A stretch of DNA of 64,000 bases from Oncomelania hupensis (taxonomy: Eukaryota; Mollusca; Gastropoda; Littorinimorpha; Pomatiopsidae): the NCBI GenBank assembly GCA_036898135.1, contig CM072512.1, positions 10,352,428 to 10,416,427 on the forward strand. The letters are read 5' to 3'. The notes below the pieces were generated by a model, which worked only from the letters and a program-made list of their open reading frames with translations, ran no database searches and had not been told where the DNA came from. A program made the position numbers and the translations under genes. Of this stretch, positions 1-11,659 are shown piece after piece (positions within the stretch are counted from its first letter, which is position 1; each line of letters begins with the position of its first letter).

Positions 1-619
1 AGCTATAGTGAAAAGTGTATGGGGTCGGGACCAAATACCAGACCTGTTTACGGCTGGCTGAAGAGATATGGTCAGCTAATAAGGTTATATAATCTTTTAA
101 TTAGTAGTTGATATTCTTCCTTTAGGAATGTACATTTTAATAGGCGCTTGTGTTGTTTTCATTGGTTTTGTATATTGTTGAATGTATCATTTTGCATGAT
201 ATGATTATGTGAGGAAACGACCCTTTATTACAGTGAATGTATTTGGTACCGTTATCGGCCCAGGAGTTCACGAGGTCAGCAGGCAAGATCAAAGTTAGAT
301 CGTAGAATAATATCTCCCTGTTAATGTCCAGACCCCTCGGAAGAGGACGTCAACACCATCAACACCATGCAGATGGTTATGCTTATTGTTTGGTTTTGTG
401 GAATGTGAGTGAATAGATCTAAATTGCTTTTAATGTTTTTATCTTTGAATTATTCACCGAAGCGCATGGCAAATTTTTATAATATTTCAAGCGAATAAAA
501 GTTTTATATCTTATGTCAATTTTTTCCACAATATATTTGAATAAGCTTTCAATAAGAAAATCAGTCAATCTGTTGTCGCCATAAAGCTTTTTTTTTCTTT
601 TTAAACTCCCCCCCCCCCT

Positions 620-670
<51 letters not shown>
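620..670. repeat. (CT)n microsatellite
   Basis: Uninterrupted CT dinucleotide run preceded by a C-rich tract. The corresponding tract in the right copy (about 59403-59453) is interrupted, so this locus has diverged between the copies. Confidence 0.95.
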
Positions 671-672
<2 letters not shown>

Positions 673-897
673 GATAAATCTGTTTAGTTAGCTGAGCTTT
701 TGTACGCACATTTTAATGCTTTGTACTTCCAAAAACAAGGACCCAAAAAGCTGACTCTTTTTGGGGCACAGCCGAATGAAGGGAATTTTTAAACACCGTA
801 ATAGATAAGTAAAGATTAAAAACAAAAATAGTACTTTAATGTAAAGAAAGAAAGAAAAAAACACACTATTAACATTAATTAGCAATCAGCCTAACTA

Positions 898-1026
898 AAA
901 ACAACACACATTCACAAACATAACCCAAAACAACACACATTCACAAACATAACCCAAAACAACACACATTCACACACATAACCAAAAACAACACACATTC
1001 ACACACATAATTAAAAATAACACACA
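898..1026. repeat. About 30-bp tandem repeat (acaacacacattcacaaaca)
   Basis: Four to five tandem units built on aacaacacacattcacac followed by a-rich spacer. The right copy of the duplication (59680-59785) has one unit fewer, so copy number differs between the two copies. Confidence 0.85.
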
Positions 1027-1972
1027 TACACGCATGGTTCGTTGCATGTTATGCAGCAAAATCAAAAAATCAAAAGTAGGCGGAAGCTACGGGGCGACGG
1101 GATTAATAGCACGAATAGTGCTAAAAATAGAACAGGTTGAGCGACTTCCAAGGCGCACGCTCCCCATACCCAGTGGGCGGCACAGCTCGGTTGACTTCAC
1201 AGGCGTCCGAACTAACGTCGTCCTACTATTGGTAGCGTTTTTCATAGTATGTAGTATTTTTTAAAGCGTGTGTTGCTTTCCCTTTTATCGTTGAATACTT
1301 GCTAATTAGTTAGAGTGACTAACAATTCTATTTTTTGAAAAACCATAAAATTTGGTAGAGACTTGAACGTTTAGGTACATACTAGAAATTGGAACGCACT
1401 GACCAATACCCAGGTTTTATAGAATTATCTTTGCTATTTATCGATTTAAAAAAAAATTACATCCCCCACCTTCCCCCAAATTTGCACATTCGATTCCTTA
1501 TAGAACAAGTTATAAACAATTTAAGGGAGGCAACAATTGATGAACCGTTAAAACAGGGGGAATCACTCCCTGTCAGAACCAAAATGGAAAATTAAAACTG
1601 TAGCGATGGGTCTAAGCAACTAAAGCCTACTTTATTATTGTTTAATGCAATAACAATGCCAGGATTAGTGTAAACCCGTTTTCGCCAAAATTAAACGAAG
1701 CCTTGGAATTGGGGGCTTCTAAGACTTAGTTCTCTGATTCAGTTAATACAGGACATTCAAACAATATCATCATACATGTCCAATAGGCCAGTTATCAAGA
1801 ACAAATGACATGATTACAGAACTTTGTATTCCAACAATTATTCCTAAGTAAAGATACTTTTAGTAAAGCAGGTCAAATCTCACAACTCATGCTGATTAAC
1901 TGTTCATTAGCTTTTGGGTAGGTCCGCAACTTCAGGAATGTAAGAGTCAGACGTCAAAACAAACGCACACAC

Positions 1973-3074
1973 TATGGGGCGCCATGTGTCCATTTATTCT
2001 ATGTGACCATTCTATACATAGAATAAATTCTATGCACATAGAAAGCATTCTATACACACAAAAAGCATTCATTAGTTGAAATTCCATTTATAAAAAAGAA
2101 ACCAAAATTGTAAGTCATAGAATAAAATTCTTTGTATAGAATAACATTCTATAATATAGTGTAAAATTCTATGTCCATAATACAATTCTATGTATAGAAT
2201 AACATTTTATAATAGAGAATAATATTCTATGTATGTAATACAATTCTATATTATAGAATGCACTTGTATGACATAGAATGAATTCTATTACAAAGAATGA
2301 ATTCTATAACATAGAATGAATTCTTTAAAATAAAATAAATTGCATGACATAGAATTATTTCTATACGCATAGAATTCATTCTATAACATAGAATGAATTC
2401 TTTAACATAAAATAAATTATATGACATAAAATGAATTCTATGTGCATAGAATAAATTGTATAACATAGAATGAATTCTATAATAAAGAATGAATTCTATA
2501 TGCATAGAATGAATTTTATAGCATAGAATGAATTCTATGACATAGAATTCATTCTATGACATAGAATGAATTCTATAGGCATAGAATGAATAGTATAACA
2601 TAGAATGAATTCTATGACATAGAATAAATTCTATGACATAGAATGAATTCTATGACATAGAATGAATTCTATAACATAGAATGAATTCTATAGCATAGAA
2701 TGAATTCTATGACATAGAATTTATTCTATAGCATAGAATGAATTCTATGTTACAGAATGAATTCTATGTCGTAGAATTCATTCTATGCTATATAATTCAT
2801 TCTATGCTATAGAATAAATTCTATCTCATATTATTCATTCTATGTCATAGAATTCATTCTATATTATAGAATTCATTCTATGTCATAGAAATCATTCTAT
2901 GTCATCTTATTCATTCTATGTTATACAATTCATTCTATGCTATAGAATTCATTCTATGTCATAGAATTCATTCTATGTCATAGAATTCATTCTATGTTAT
3001 AGAATGAAATCAATATAAAAACTTTTTTTTAAATAGTAAAAACTGGGGCACTGTCAAGGTATAGAGAACATTTT
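1973..3074 (+). repeat. Left inverted arm of the foldback element
   Basis: About 190 bp of unique TIR sequence is followed by an ATTCTATG-type array. Within the arm, units read GAATGAATTC up to about 2760 and GAATTCATTC after about 2770, so the arm is itself an inverted repeat centred near 2770. Confidence 0.85.
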
Positions 3075-3907
3075 GGGATATTGTGATGTTTTGAACATAG
3101 CACACTCGTGCAATAATGATTACAGAGCGATTTGTCACTGACATTCAGTTTAGAGTTGACGACATGCAGTGCTTCATCATTTGCGCTCGAAGTGGAAATC
3201 GATGAAAGGAAATGTTCTTTTCTTTGCAGAAAGGTTTTACGTCGGAGTTAGAGCATCCAAACGCAGCACAGTACTTCACCATTTTCAAACTCGATCACGC
3301 TGTGTTATTCCCGCAGCACGTGGCCGCCACGCCTTTGTGCATAGCGCCCTGGGGGGCCGCTTGGGGTGAAATAGATTTTTTGCAATATTCAGCTTTATGA
3401 ACCTTTCATTTATTATGTCTCAGAGTTGTATAGCAATATTCTTAATTATTAATTAAAAATTAATCAGTACAACTTATGTTAATCTGATGAATAAAATTTG
3501 ATACAACAACAACGTATAGCAATATTCGACCTTTAAATATATTAATTTATTGCTTTTTATGAGTGTACAGTACGGTTATTTCTTCGGTATTGAGCGAAAA
3601 GAACTGATTATTTAATTAGATTTTGTCACTATAAACCCTTACAGAACCTCAGCACATTGTAATGAAAAAAGCAAGCACGCAGGGGCGGAGGGGGGGGGGG
3701 AGGGTGTGACGTCAATTATTTTTATTGCTAAGCGATCTATTCACACTAATTATACCGTCGAATTCGTCCGCATCAAGAAACCTAAATGCTTGTTCACGAA
3801 ATTATGATGTCTGATAAAGCCGCAGAGCGCTTGGTACGTCAGCCATTTCTTCAGTTCTCGCGCGCGTGCAAGGCTCCACGTGTCCCTTTATACGTCACAG
3901 CCTCGGT
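3075..3907. other. Unique interior of the foldback element
   Basis: Non-repetitive centre with a G-run near 3690. Two short overlapping frames (3169-3369 and 3212-3400) resemble nothing I recognise. A pyrimidine-rich tract ending in TTTGCAG at about 3223-3229 could mimic a splice acceptor, so a captured gene fragment is possible but unsupported. Confidence 0.5.
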
Positions 3908-4200
3908 TCACATAGAATGACCTAGTTGCGCATAGAATGAGCATTCTATGTTATAGAATGAACATTCTATGTTATAGAATGGATTCTATGTTATAGAATG
4001 AACATTCTAAGTTATACAATGGATTCTATGTTATAGAATGAACATTCTATGTTATAGAATGAATTCTATGTTATAGAATGACCATTCTATGTTATAGAAT
4101 GAACATTCTATGTTATAGAATGGATCCTATGTTATAGAATGAACATTCTATGTTATAGAATGAACATTCTATAACATAGAATGCATTCTATGTGCACCAA
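3908..4200. repeat. Inner palindromic satellite array
   Basis: About 13 units of a 20-21-bp motif (gttatagaatgaacattcta). It is related to the arm satellite but has an extra AC, so it is a distinct sub-family of the same palindromic repeat near the centre of the element. Confidence 0.85.
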
Positions 4201-4392
4201 ATGTTAAAAAACAATTCTATGAAAATAGAATGTATTCAGTGTTGCGAATAAAATCCATTTTATGTTAAAAAAATGAATTTTATGTCATACAATTCTTGCT
4301 GTGTTATACAATTAATTCTATATACATATAATTCATTTCATTCACATAAAATTAAAAAACACAACTAATAAATTGTAACAAAATTTAGAATT

Positions 4393-4911
4393 AAAAAAAA
4401 GATATTGTATGACACATCACCACATCGCATCATCACCACATCGATCACATCATCACATCACATCACTGCATCACATTGCTTCATCACCATCCTCGTGAAA
4501 ACGCACCACCACATAAAATCACATCATATCAACAAATCATCACATGACATCAGCCGACATCACAGCAGCAGCACATCTTCACATTGCAGCAGACAGCACA
4601 TATCATGGCATCAGTGAATCACATCACATAATCTAATCACCCCACTCCTCCCACCCATCACATTTGTGGTGCAGTGTGGTGTGATTTAGAGTGATGTAGT
4701 GTGGTGATGTGATGTGGTAATGTGTATGTATGTATCTGCAATACAGTTCTATTATGCCTTAAAAGCAGTGAATCAGACCACATCGTCACATAACCTAATC
4801 ACTCCACCACACCTACCCATCACATTTGTGGTGCAGTGTGATGTAGAGTGATGTGGTGTGGTGATGGGATGTGGCAATGTGTATATCTCTCTGCAATACA
4901 GTCCCATGCCA
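4393..4911. repeat. CATCA-rich tract and ~150-bp tandem pair
   Basis: 4400-4620 is a degenerate CATCA/CATCAC tract. It is followed by two tandem copies of a roughly 145-bp unit (about 4612-4757 and 4770-4911), each containing catcacatttgtggtgcagt and ending in ctgcaatacagt. Confidence 0.75.
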
Positions 4912-4914
4912 TAA

Positions 4915-6034
4915 AAAATGTTCTCTATACCTTGACAGTGCCCCAGGTTTTACTATTTAAAAAAAAGTGTATATATTGATTTCATTCTATAACATAGAAT
5001 GAAGTCTATGACATAGAATGAATTCTATGACATAGAATGAATTCTATGACATAGAATGAATTCTATGACATAGAATGAATTCTATAGCATAGAATGAATA
5101 GTATAACATAGAATGAATAAGATGACATAGAATGAATTCTATGACATAGAATGAATTCTATAACATAGAATGAATTCTATAGCAAAGAATGAATTCTATG
5201 ACATAGAATTTATTCTATAGCATAGAATGAATTCTATAGCATAGAATGAATTCTATGACATAGGATTCATTCTGTAACATAGAATTCATTCTATGCTATA
5301 GAATAAATTCTATGTCATAGAATTCATTATATGCTATAGAATTCATTCTATGTTATAGAATTCATTCTATGCTATAGAATAAATTATATGTCATAGAATT
5401 CATTCTATGCTATAGAATTCATTCTATGTTATAGAATTCATTCTATGTCATAGAATTCATTCTATGTCATCTTATTCATTCTATGTTATACTATTCATTC
5501 TATGCTATAAAATTCATTCTATGCATAGAGAATTCAATCTTTATTATAGAATTCATTCTATGTTATACAATTTATTCTATGCACATAGAATTCATTTTAT
5601 GTCATATAATTTATTTTATGTTAAAGAATTCATTCTATTTTATAGAATGAATTGTATGCACATAGAATAAATTCTATGTTATAGAATTCATTCTTTGTAA
5701 TAGAATTCATTCTATGTTATAGAATACAATTCTATGCATACAAGTGCATTCTATAATATAGAATTGTATTACATACATAGAATCTTATTCTCTATTATAA
5801 AATGTTATTCTATACATAGAATTGTATTATGGACATAGAATTTTACACTATATTATAGAATGTTATTCTATACAAAGAATTTTATTCTATGACTTACAAT
5901 ATTGGTTTCTTTTTTATAAATGGAATTTCAACTAATGAATGCTTTTTGTGTGCATAGAATGCTTTCTATGTGCATAGAATTTATTCTATGTATAGAATAG
6001 TCACATAGAATAAATGGACACATGGCGCCCCATA
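4915..6034 (-). repeat. Right inverted arm of the foldback element
   Basis: Reverse complement of the left arm, slightly longer because of satellite unit number. The same internal switch between GAATGAATTC and GAATTCATTC units occurs near 5280. Confidence 0.85.
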
Positions 6035-6895
6035 CACACACGCTCCACACGAAAATACTGCCAAAGCTGTTTCTTGAAAGCAAGATCCTAAAAGTTCATA
6101 ACAACAGTGAAAAATAACATAAATTTCAAATAAAATACCTTAAAACGGCATTATTTCTCTGAAAGTTGTTAACTCCAGCAAACTCCATTCCCCATTTCAT
6201 TAGGAGAGATAACTAAAACTTGTTTTACTGTAAACACAAACCTGTTGCCTAAGTAGTGTGAAAGTTGAGATGCCATCACTTGACAATGCTGCTTTTGCAA
6301 CGCTTACAAACAAGCCCATTTGTATTCAATGACTAGGTCCCTGGAATCTCGGGTAGTCATGTTCGATTATAAAACTTTCTACAGATGATGATAATGATGA
6401 CCAGTACGACGACGACGATGATGATGATGATGATGATGATGTGGATGATGATGACGACAATGATGATGTGGATGATGATGACGATGATATGGATGGTGTG
6501 GAAGATGATGATGACGATGATGGATGTGGATGCTGATGTGGATAATGATCATGATGACGACGATGATGCTGTGGATAATGATGATGATAATCATAATAAT
6601 AATAATGATTATGATGTGGAGGACGATGAGGATGAATAGACATGTAGTATGAAGAGGATGAGGAGGATAATGAATATGATGATGAGGAGGAGGCAAATGC
6701 TGATGATGATGAGGTGGATGATGATGATGATGACGATAACGATGATGATTATGATGATGATGATGATGTATATGTAAGGCGCACCATCTCAAGCTAGCAT
6801 CATGCTCAGTGTGCTTAGAAACTAGCGCTTCATTCTGACATAATTTACCTTAAAACAGACCGTATAATAAAGATCAAAGAAACTAAATAATATTA
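6035..6895. repeat. Segmental duplication, left copy, second part
   Basis: Resumes homology with 63145-64000 immediately after the foldback element and continues at least to the end of the right copy in this window. Apart from the GAT-rich tract I see no gene in it. Confidence 0.88.
6383..6771. repeat. Imperfect (GAT)n tract
   Basis: Interrupted GAT/GAC trinucleotide array, also present at 63493-63880 with different unit numbers. Open frames here encode only Met/Asp, His or Ser runs and are artefacts of the repeat. Confidence 0.92.
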
Positions 6896-7278
6896 GAATC
6901 CGAGTCTACAAATGGCTACTCAAACAAGCTTGAGTTTAATTTTATTTGTTTTGTTTTGTGCGTTATGGTGCTTCTTGAATATTATCGGCATATATTTGTG
7001 CACAAGGTCACACATTATGTAGGTATTATACAGCACATAACTGTAAGTCATATAATGGAATTGCAATACATGGTATATTGGAATGATAAATAAAGAGGCT
7101 TTTGGAAAGTATTTTCTCAAAGGAATGCAATATAAAAGAATATGGTCGACTTAGCAAAGAGCGGATGATTGCTGATTGTTGCGTAAGCTGGGAGACAGAA
7201 ATACGGGAAAAATTTGGACAATATTGTACAGAATATTGTTGTAAATGAGCACAACACGAAGCATTCACACACCTTCCC
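6896..7278. other. No feature recognised
   Basis: AT-rich sequence with short unconvincing frames. I see no repeat or gene signature. Confidence 0.5.
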
Positions 7279-7891
7279 TACCACACACGCCTACCCCCGT
7301 TGGGGTTCCGGGGATATCAGTATAAATAGTATCCCCACTTTCTGGAAATTTAGTGCTTTAAATTCCCACTGTCGCTGTCTTTCTCATTTGCTCTTTCTTA
7401 TTCCTGCTCTGTTCTATCAATCTGCTATACTATCTTCTTCTTCGCTAGACCAGTCACCTATCTTTTTTCTTGAAAACTCTTCCGGGACAAGACTCCTTAT
7501 TTGTGTATGAGGTCTGTTGGATCAGCTTGGGAACATTGGTCGCTTTCTGCCAGGTGGTCGCTAGGGCTTCCTATGATGTTATTATTTAGCAATGTAGGCA
7601 TTTTATATGTATGTGTTTTGTTTATATTTTATAATGATGTTTGTATTCTATTTTGGTTTTGCAAACGGGGGTTCGATAAATTAGAGTACAGCCTCAGCGT
7701 CCCCTGCGTGGGATGTCTTTATTGTAAAGTGACTGGCTGGTGGAGAGCTTTCAGTTTTACCACTAGGGTTGTTTCGGCAGATCTTTTATGCGGATCAGGG
7801 GTTGTCCGGTCCTGATTTGGCTCGGAAGAGTCCGCTGGACCTAAAGCAATAATCATGTAATGTAATGTAATGTAATGTACCACACACGCCT
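7279..7891. repeat. 14-bp target site duplication around retroposon D1
   Basis: Direct repeat taccacacacgcct at 7279-7292 and 7878-7891, immediately outside the element. Confidence 0.88.
7293..7877 (+). mobile_element. Retroposon D, copy 1 (~585 bp)
   Basis: Starts with CCCCCGTTGGGGTTCCGGGG and ends with a (TGTAA)n tail. It is flanked by a 14-bp direct repeat, taccacacacgcct, at 7279-7292 and 7878-7891, the hallmark of target-primed insertion. A second copy at 55246-55820 starts at the same base but has a (CAAT)n tail, which argues for a defined 5' end rather than random truncation. No long frame is present, so it is probably a non-autonomous retroposon or a LINE 3' end of constant length. 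A weak B-box-like GGGGTTCGA lies near 7667. Confidence 0.82.
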
Positions 7892-8354
7892 CATTCCTGT
7901 CGACAGTTATTCAAAACAACATTCCTGGCGGTCGATAAGTCAAAGTACATAAAAAAATAAAGATCAGCCTTCTAATCGTCTTGTTACAAGAAACAGTTGT
8001 GTGTCTCTTACTGAAGGGGCTGATGTCCGACAACTTTTCACGTCTTTAGCGCGAGAAACACTGCCGGAGTTGCCTCCCTGCACTCGTACAACAGATCTAT
8101 ACACCCTCTTGCTCTGAGGGCTTCTCGGATGTTCCCTTGCCGCTGGTCGAGTGCACTGGGAATTGATTCTCCGTGGTAGAGTCTCCTGAGCTACAATTGT
8201 TCCCCGTGGAAGCAGCTTCTGGTGACGTGTTTCGAACAGAACTTTTGTTTAGAGCTCAACGAAGAACGCAGGAGAGTGACGTCCCCGTTGGACTGTGGAG
8301 GCGACTTTCCTTTCTCCCGAAGAGGTCTGTGGTGAGTTTCGTCCCCCAGTTCTA
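7892..8354. other. No feature recognised
   Basis: Mixed-composition sequence leading into a LINE 3' fragment. It could be decayed 5' LINE sequence, but no motif supports that. Confidence 0.4.
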
Positions 8355-8364
8355 ACTGCACAGC

Positions 8365-8700
8365 ATCCTCACAATGAAGTCCGACAGACCAGCTCACAAG
8401 CCATTGGACAACACGATGACGTGCTCACAGTGGCGAAGAAACGGAAACTCCGATGGTATGGCCACGTCACCAGATCATCAGGCCTTGCAAAGACCATCCT
8501 GCAAGGCACAGTGCAAGGAGGTAGAAGAAGAGAGAGACAGAAAAATAGGTGGGAGGACAACATTCGAGAATGGACTGGTTTGACACTAATCGAAGCCACG
8601 AGGCTTGCTGAGAACAGAGAGGGATGGAGTGCGCTGGTTAAACGATCATCTGTGGTGCCCCTACGACCTTTGAGTTATGGGATAGGATAAGATAAGATGA
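8365..8700 (+). pseudogene. LINE ORF2 C-terminal fragment
   Basis: The frame ending at 8690 contains a run around AIGQHDD, KLRWYGHVTRSSGLAKTILQ and RWEDNIREWTG. This is the characteristic C-terminal tail downstream of the reverse transcriptase domain in a LINE family common in invertebrates. No RT catalytic motif is present upstream, so this is a 5'-truncated copy. After the stop come ATAGGATAAG-type short repeats, a plausible 3' tail. The exact 5' boundary is unclear and sequence before about 8365 does not read as LINE protein. Assignment to a named clade is uncertain. Confidence 0.75.
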
Positions 8701-8823
8701 TAGGATGTATATGACTTTTTTTTTGGGGGGTGGGGGTGGGGGGGTCATTTGTAATTAATTCTCACCTGCTGTTCTGCATATTCCGTGTAATTATTTACTA
8801 AAGCTTAGTATTTTTTAATTAAT

Positions 8824-8942
<119 letters not shown>

Positions 8943-9014
8943 ATTGTTGTATTCTTTTTTATTTATATGTAATTATTATTTTTTTTTAATTTTATGTTAT
9001 TTACCTTATTGTCC

Positions 9015-9325
9015 CTTTTCCATGGGGGAATTCTGGGCCGCCTCCCCTGGGGAAAGCGTAGTCGCAGCCTATGGCGCGCCCAAACCCAACCTACCTAACA
9101 TTAGTTGTGATTTTGAAATTTTGCTGGGGGAGCAAAACCGGAGTACCCGGAGAAAACCCCCGAGACGTTGCCCGAGTCGAAAGTAAATAATATTCGGAGA
9201 AACATAACGCCCAGATGCTGGCTCGAACTTACACCTGTCAGGCGCCATTGGTTTCTGGCCTGTGGACAAGGCAAGTTAGTCCCGCCTTGGCCCACTTGGC
9301 CACAACGCTCGCAGTTGCCTGTCAA
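9015..9325 (-). mobile_element. tRNA-derived SINE
   Basis: Read on the minus strand, it has an A-box-like TGGCCAAGTGGGC (9290-9302) and a B-box-like GTAAGTTCGAGCC (9220-9235). These are followed by the conserved central motif TTTTCTCCGGGTACTCCGG near 9135-9155. The same central motif occurs in the SINE at 56006-56415. This arrangement, a tRNA-like head plus conserved domain plus A/T tail, is typical of metazoan SINEs. I do not name the family. Confidence 0.8.
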
Positions 9326-9329
9326 TTAT

Positions 9330-9658
9330 TATGTAGACGTTTTGTTAGTTAAGTTTGTTTGTTAAGTAAATTAATGTCCCCTAGGTGTAGGGGACGAGAA
9401 GTTTTGTTATACAGGGTGGGCTTATATAAGCTTGCTTGATGCATATCTTGCAAATCACTGTTTGTTTGTAATGTGTTTTTCCTTGAATAAAACATTTGTT
9501 TAAACCAAAAAATAAAAGGCCAAAGGATGGGGACTTACGGGTCAAACAAAGCAGGCCTGTAAAAAGCTGTCCTGGACCCGGCATGACTTATTTAATACTT
9601 CGGCTCATTGACTGTAACAGACCAGTAGGTACCAATCACGGCTAAATTGTCAGTCTAT
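9330..9658. other. No gene; unassigned sequence
   Basis: Contains a TATATAA-like motif near 9423 and AATAAAA near 9486, but no coding frame or repeat that I can assign. An LTR remnant is possible but unproven. Confidence 0.4.
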
Positions 9659-10363
9659 AGGCTCCGCCACACATGCCAATTGTGCAACGATTTTGTTTGC
9701 TATCCGATCCCGATCGCTACGTGATGACGTCAGAATTCTAACTTGCCTGCGGTTCGATTTGCAATCGGCTCGGTATCGTGCGATTAGAGCCTGTTCTATT
9801 CTGCCGTGCAAAATCGGCCCGGTTGTAAACTTCCAACCAATCAGAATGCATCCTGTGTTCATTGTCAACTTGGCGGCACAAACGAAGCTGATGAGAGGTG
9901 AGTGGAAATGCAAACACAGGCTGGGAAGTCTCGTCTTTCGTAGGCCTCAATTACATACTATACCTATTTAGGAGGCCCAAGAGTTTTCAAAGACGAAATA
10001 AAAGACTTCAGAGCCTGTGATACAACCCGCGATGTGTATGGTTTTGATTTGGTTTCCATTACGTTTTTATTTTTAAATAGTTTTTGTAGCATGTAGAGAC
10101 ATTATTTCTGCTGTGGTTTCAGCCTAGATGGTGAGCTGTTGGATGGGGATGGTGAACTGTTGGATGGGGTTGGGGATCGTGTACACTGACACTAGTGAAA
10201 GTGAATATAAACAATGCACATTGTGTGGAAGTTTCGGGTCGACTTGATCGGAAATGTGTGGCAGTGCTACCGGTTTTGGAGTCCTGCCCGATCGTACTTC
10301 AGTCGAAACGGATCCGAAATCCGATCTAGAATCGGCCTTCAAACAGGGATGTGTGGCGGGGCC
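9659..10363. mobile_element. Possible non-autonomous TIR DNA element
   Basis: The left end GGCTCCGCCACACATG and the reverse complement of the right end GGCCCCGCCACACATCC match over about 16 bp. The interior is unique and includes ccaaccaatcagaatgc. TA lies next to the left end and TTA next to the right end, but no clean duplication is seen. It carries no transposase. Confidence 0.45.
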
Positions 10364-10679
10364 TTACGACCACTCTTATTGATCAGTGGTATGACGTGGA
10401 AAAGTGAGTGCAGGTAAACGGGTATGGTGAAATGTCGGTACGTTTATATGCGTCGGATGTAATCGTCTAAAGCCGCCTTGACACTGCCTTCATATGGTTT
10501 AAAAACGGGACGTCAGTTAGGCGTTTCTTCGGGTCTTTGTTTCCCGAGGTCTTCAAAAACAAAAATGCTCCAAACATTTTATCTTTTGATGAAAGAGTTG
10601 ACAAAGATTAGTTCTCATAGTGTTCACTGTATATTGCTTTTATAAGTCTTTATTGATCGTATTTATTTTTAGTATAGTT

Positions 10680-10910
10680 TATCACTTGTTAAATAGAGCG
10701 CTTTTCCACCTCCACAGCTGCTCAAGGCGCTGGTCCATACAGGATGTAACTCAAGCCGCACGAGGCGCCCACTTGCAACCTTTGGGTGCCTAGTCTGACG
10801 CCCAGACGGCTGAGCACAATTTTGTGCTACCGGGGATGGAGAAAAGGGACCAAGTGCGTGCTGGGTATATTTGTGTATATAGCTGGCGCTCACGTAGTGA
10901 TGACATGAGC
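10680..10910 (-). mobile_element. SINE-like 3' fragment
   Basis: On the minus strand the sequence contains CAGCGCCTTGAGCAG, followed by a GCGCTCTATTTAA tail. A related tail occurs at about 39430-39545 on the plus strand. Such tails are common at SINE and partner-LINE 3' ends. The 5' part has no clear pol III boxes. Confidence 0.5.
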
Positions 10911-11144
10911 GTCAGGATCTTTAAAGTCCATGCGATGGGATATGTGCGTGCACAGACTAGACCTCGGTTTATACTCTCATCCGCAGGAGTAGCTCGCTAG
11001 CCCCAGCTTGTAGCCTGACATCCAACCTGAAGCCTAAAGCTCCAGGTCGTGCTCACATCCAGAAGAAAGCAACTGTCAGCAGAGGAACACAAAGAAACAG
11101 TTTACAACGATAGATTATCAGAGAGCTCTTAGTCTTGTTGTAAA

Positions 11145-11610
11145 CTGTGGTAGTTACTTGTATCAATGTAGTTGCTTGTATCAATGTAGTTACTTGTGTC
11201 AATGTAGTTGCTTGTATCAATGTAGTTGCTTGTATCAATGTAGTTACTTGTATCAATGTAGTTGCTTGTATCAATGTAGTTGCTTGTATCAATGTAGTTG
11301 CTTGTATCAATGTAGTTACTTGTATCAGTGTAGTTGCTTGTATCAATGACGTTGCTTGTATCAATGTAGTTGCTTGTATCAATGTAGTTGCTTGTATCAA
11401 TGTAGTTGCTTGTATCAATGTAGTTGCTTGTATCAATGTGGTTGCTTGTATCAATGTAGTTGCTTGTATCAATGTAGTTGTTTGTATCAATGTAGTTGCT
11501 TGTATCAATGTAGTTGCTTGTATTAATGTAGTTGCTTGTATTAATGTAGTTGCTTGTATCAATGTAGTTGCTTGTATCAATGTAGTTGCTTGTATCAATT
11601 TGTTTATAAT
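11145..11610. repeat. 18-bp minisatellite (~25 units)
   Basis: Tandem units of gtagttgcttgtatcaat with scattered substitutions, mostly G/A at one position. The period is a multiple of three, so long open frames appear on both strands. They encode only a six-residue repeat and are not genes. The array ends about 50 bp before the family B insertion site. Confidence 0.95.
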
Positions 11611-11659
11611 TGGATATCTTTTAATGATTGTAAGGCTTGATTGCAACTTTTGTTCATTT

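Larger units (their letters stand above)
1..1972. repeat. Segmental duplication, left copy, first part
   Basis: This stretch matches 58785 onward in direct orientation with a few percent differences by eye, and then resumes at 6035 after the foldback insertion. The copy runs off the left edge of the window. It contains a (CT)n run near 620-670 and a short tandem repeat at 898-1026. I see no convincing gene: the short frame at 1034-1264 is disrupted by an indel in the other copy. It carries the empty target sites for the SINE (AATAAC at 1649-1654) and for the LINE (around 1688-1691) that occupy the right copy. Confidence 0.9.
1973..6034. mobile_element. Foldback-type DNA element with ~1.1-kb inverted arms
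   Basis: The left end reads TATGGGGCGCCATGTGTCC and the right end is its reverse complement. The arms, 1973-3074 and 4915-6034, are inverted copies of each other and are largely made of near-palindromic units such as CATAGAATGAATTCTATG. The homologous site in the right duplication copy (about 63135-63160) is uninterrupted. Comparing filled and empty sites gives a 5-bp CACAC target duplication, although the CA-rich flank leaves the exact boundary ambiguous. The 1.8-kb centre holds a short unique region, a further palindromic array, a CATCA-rich tract and a 150-bp tandem pair. I find no transposase, so it is non-autonomous or of unknown mechanism. The TIR matches no superfamily I can name. Confidence 0.88.

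Noticed and set aside
1034..1264. 76-codon frame repeated in both duplication copies
   Set aside because: An indel near 1070 / 59815 shifts the frame between copies, so coding is not preserved.
1973..1985. Transib-type end (CACTATGG)
   Set aside because: The match depends on flanking host bases at the left end only; the right end reads GTGTATGG and does not fit.
6326..6792. Long His-, Ser- or Met/Asp-rich open frames
   Set aside because: They arise from the GAT trinucleotide tract, whose frames rarely meet stops; unit number differs in the duplicate copy.
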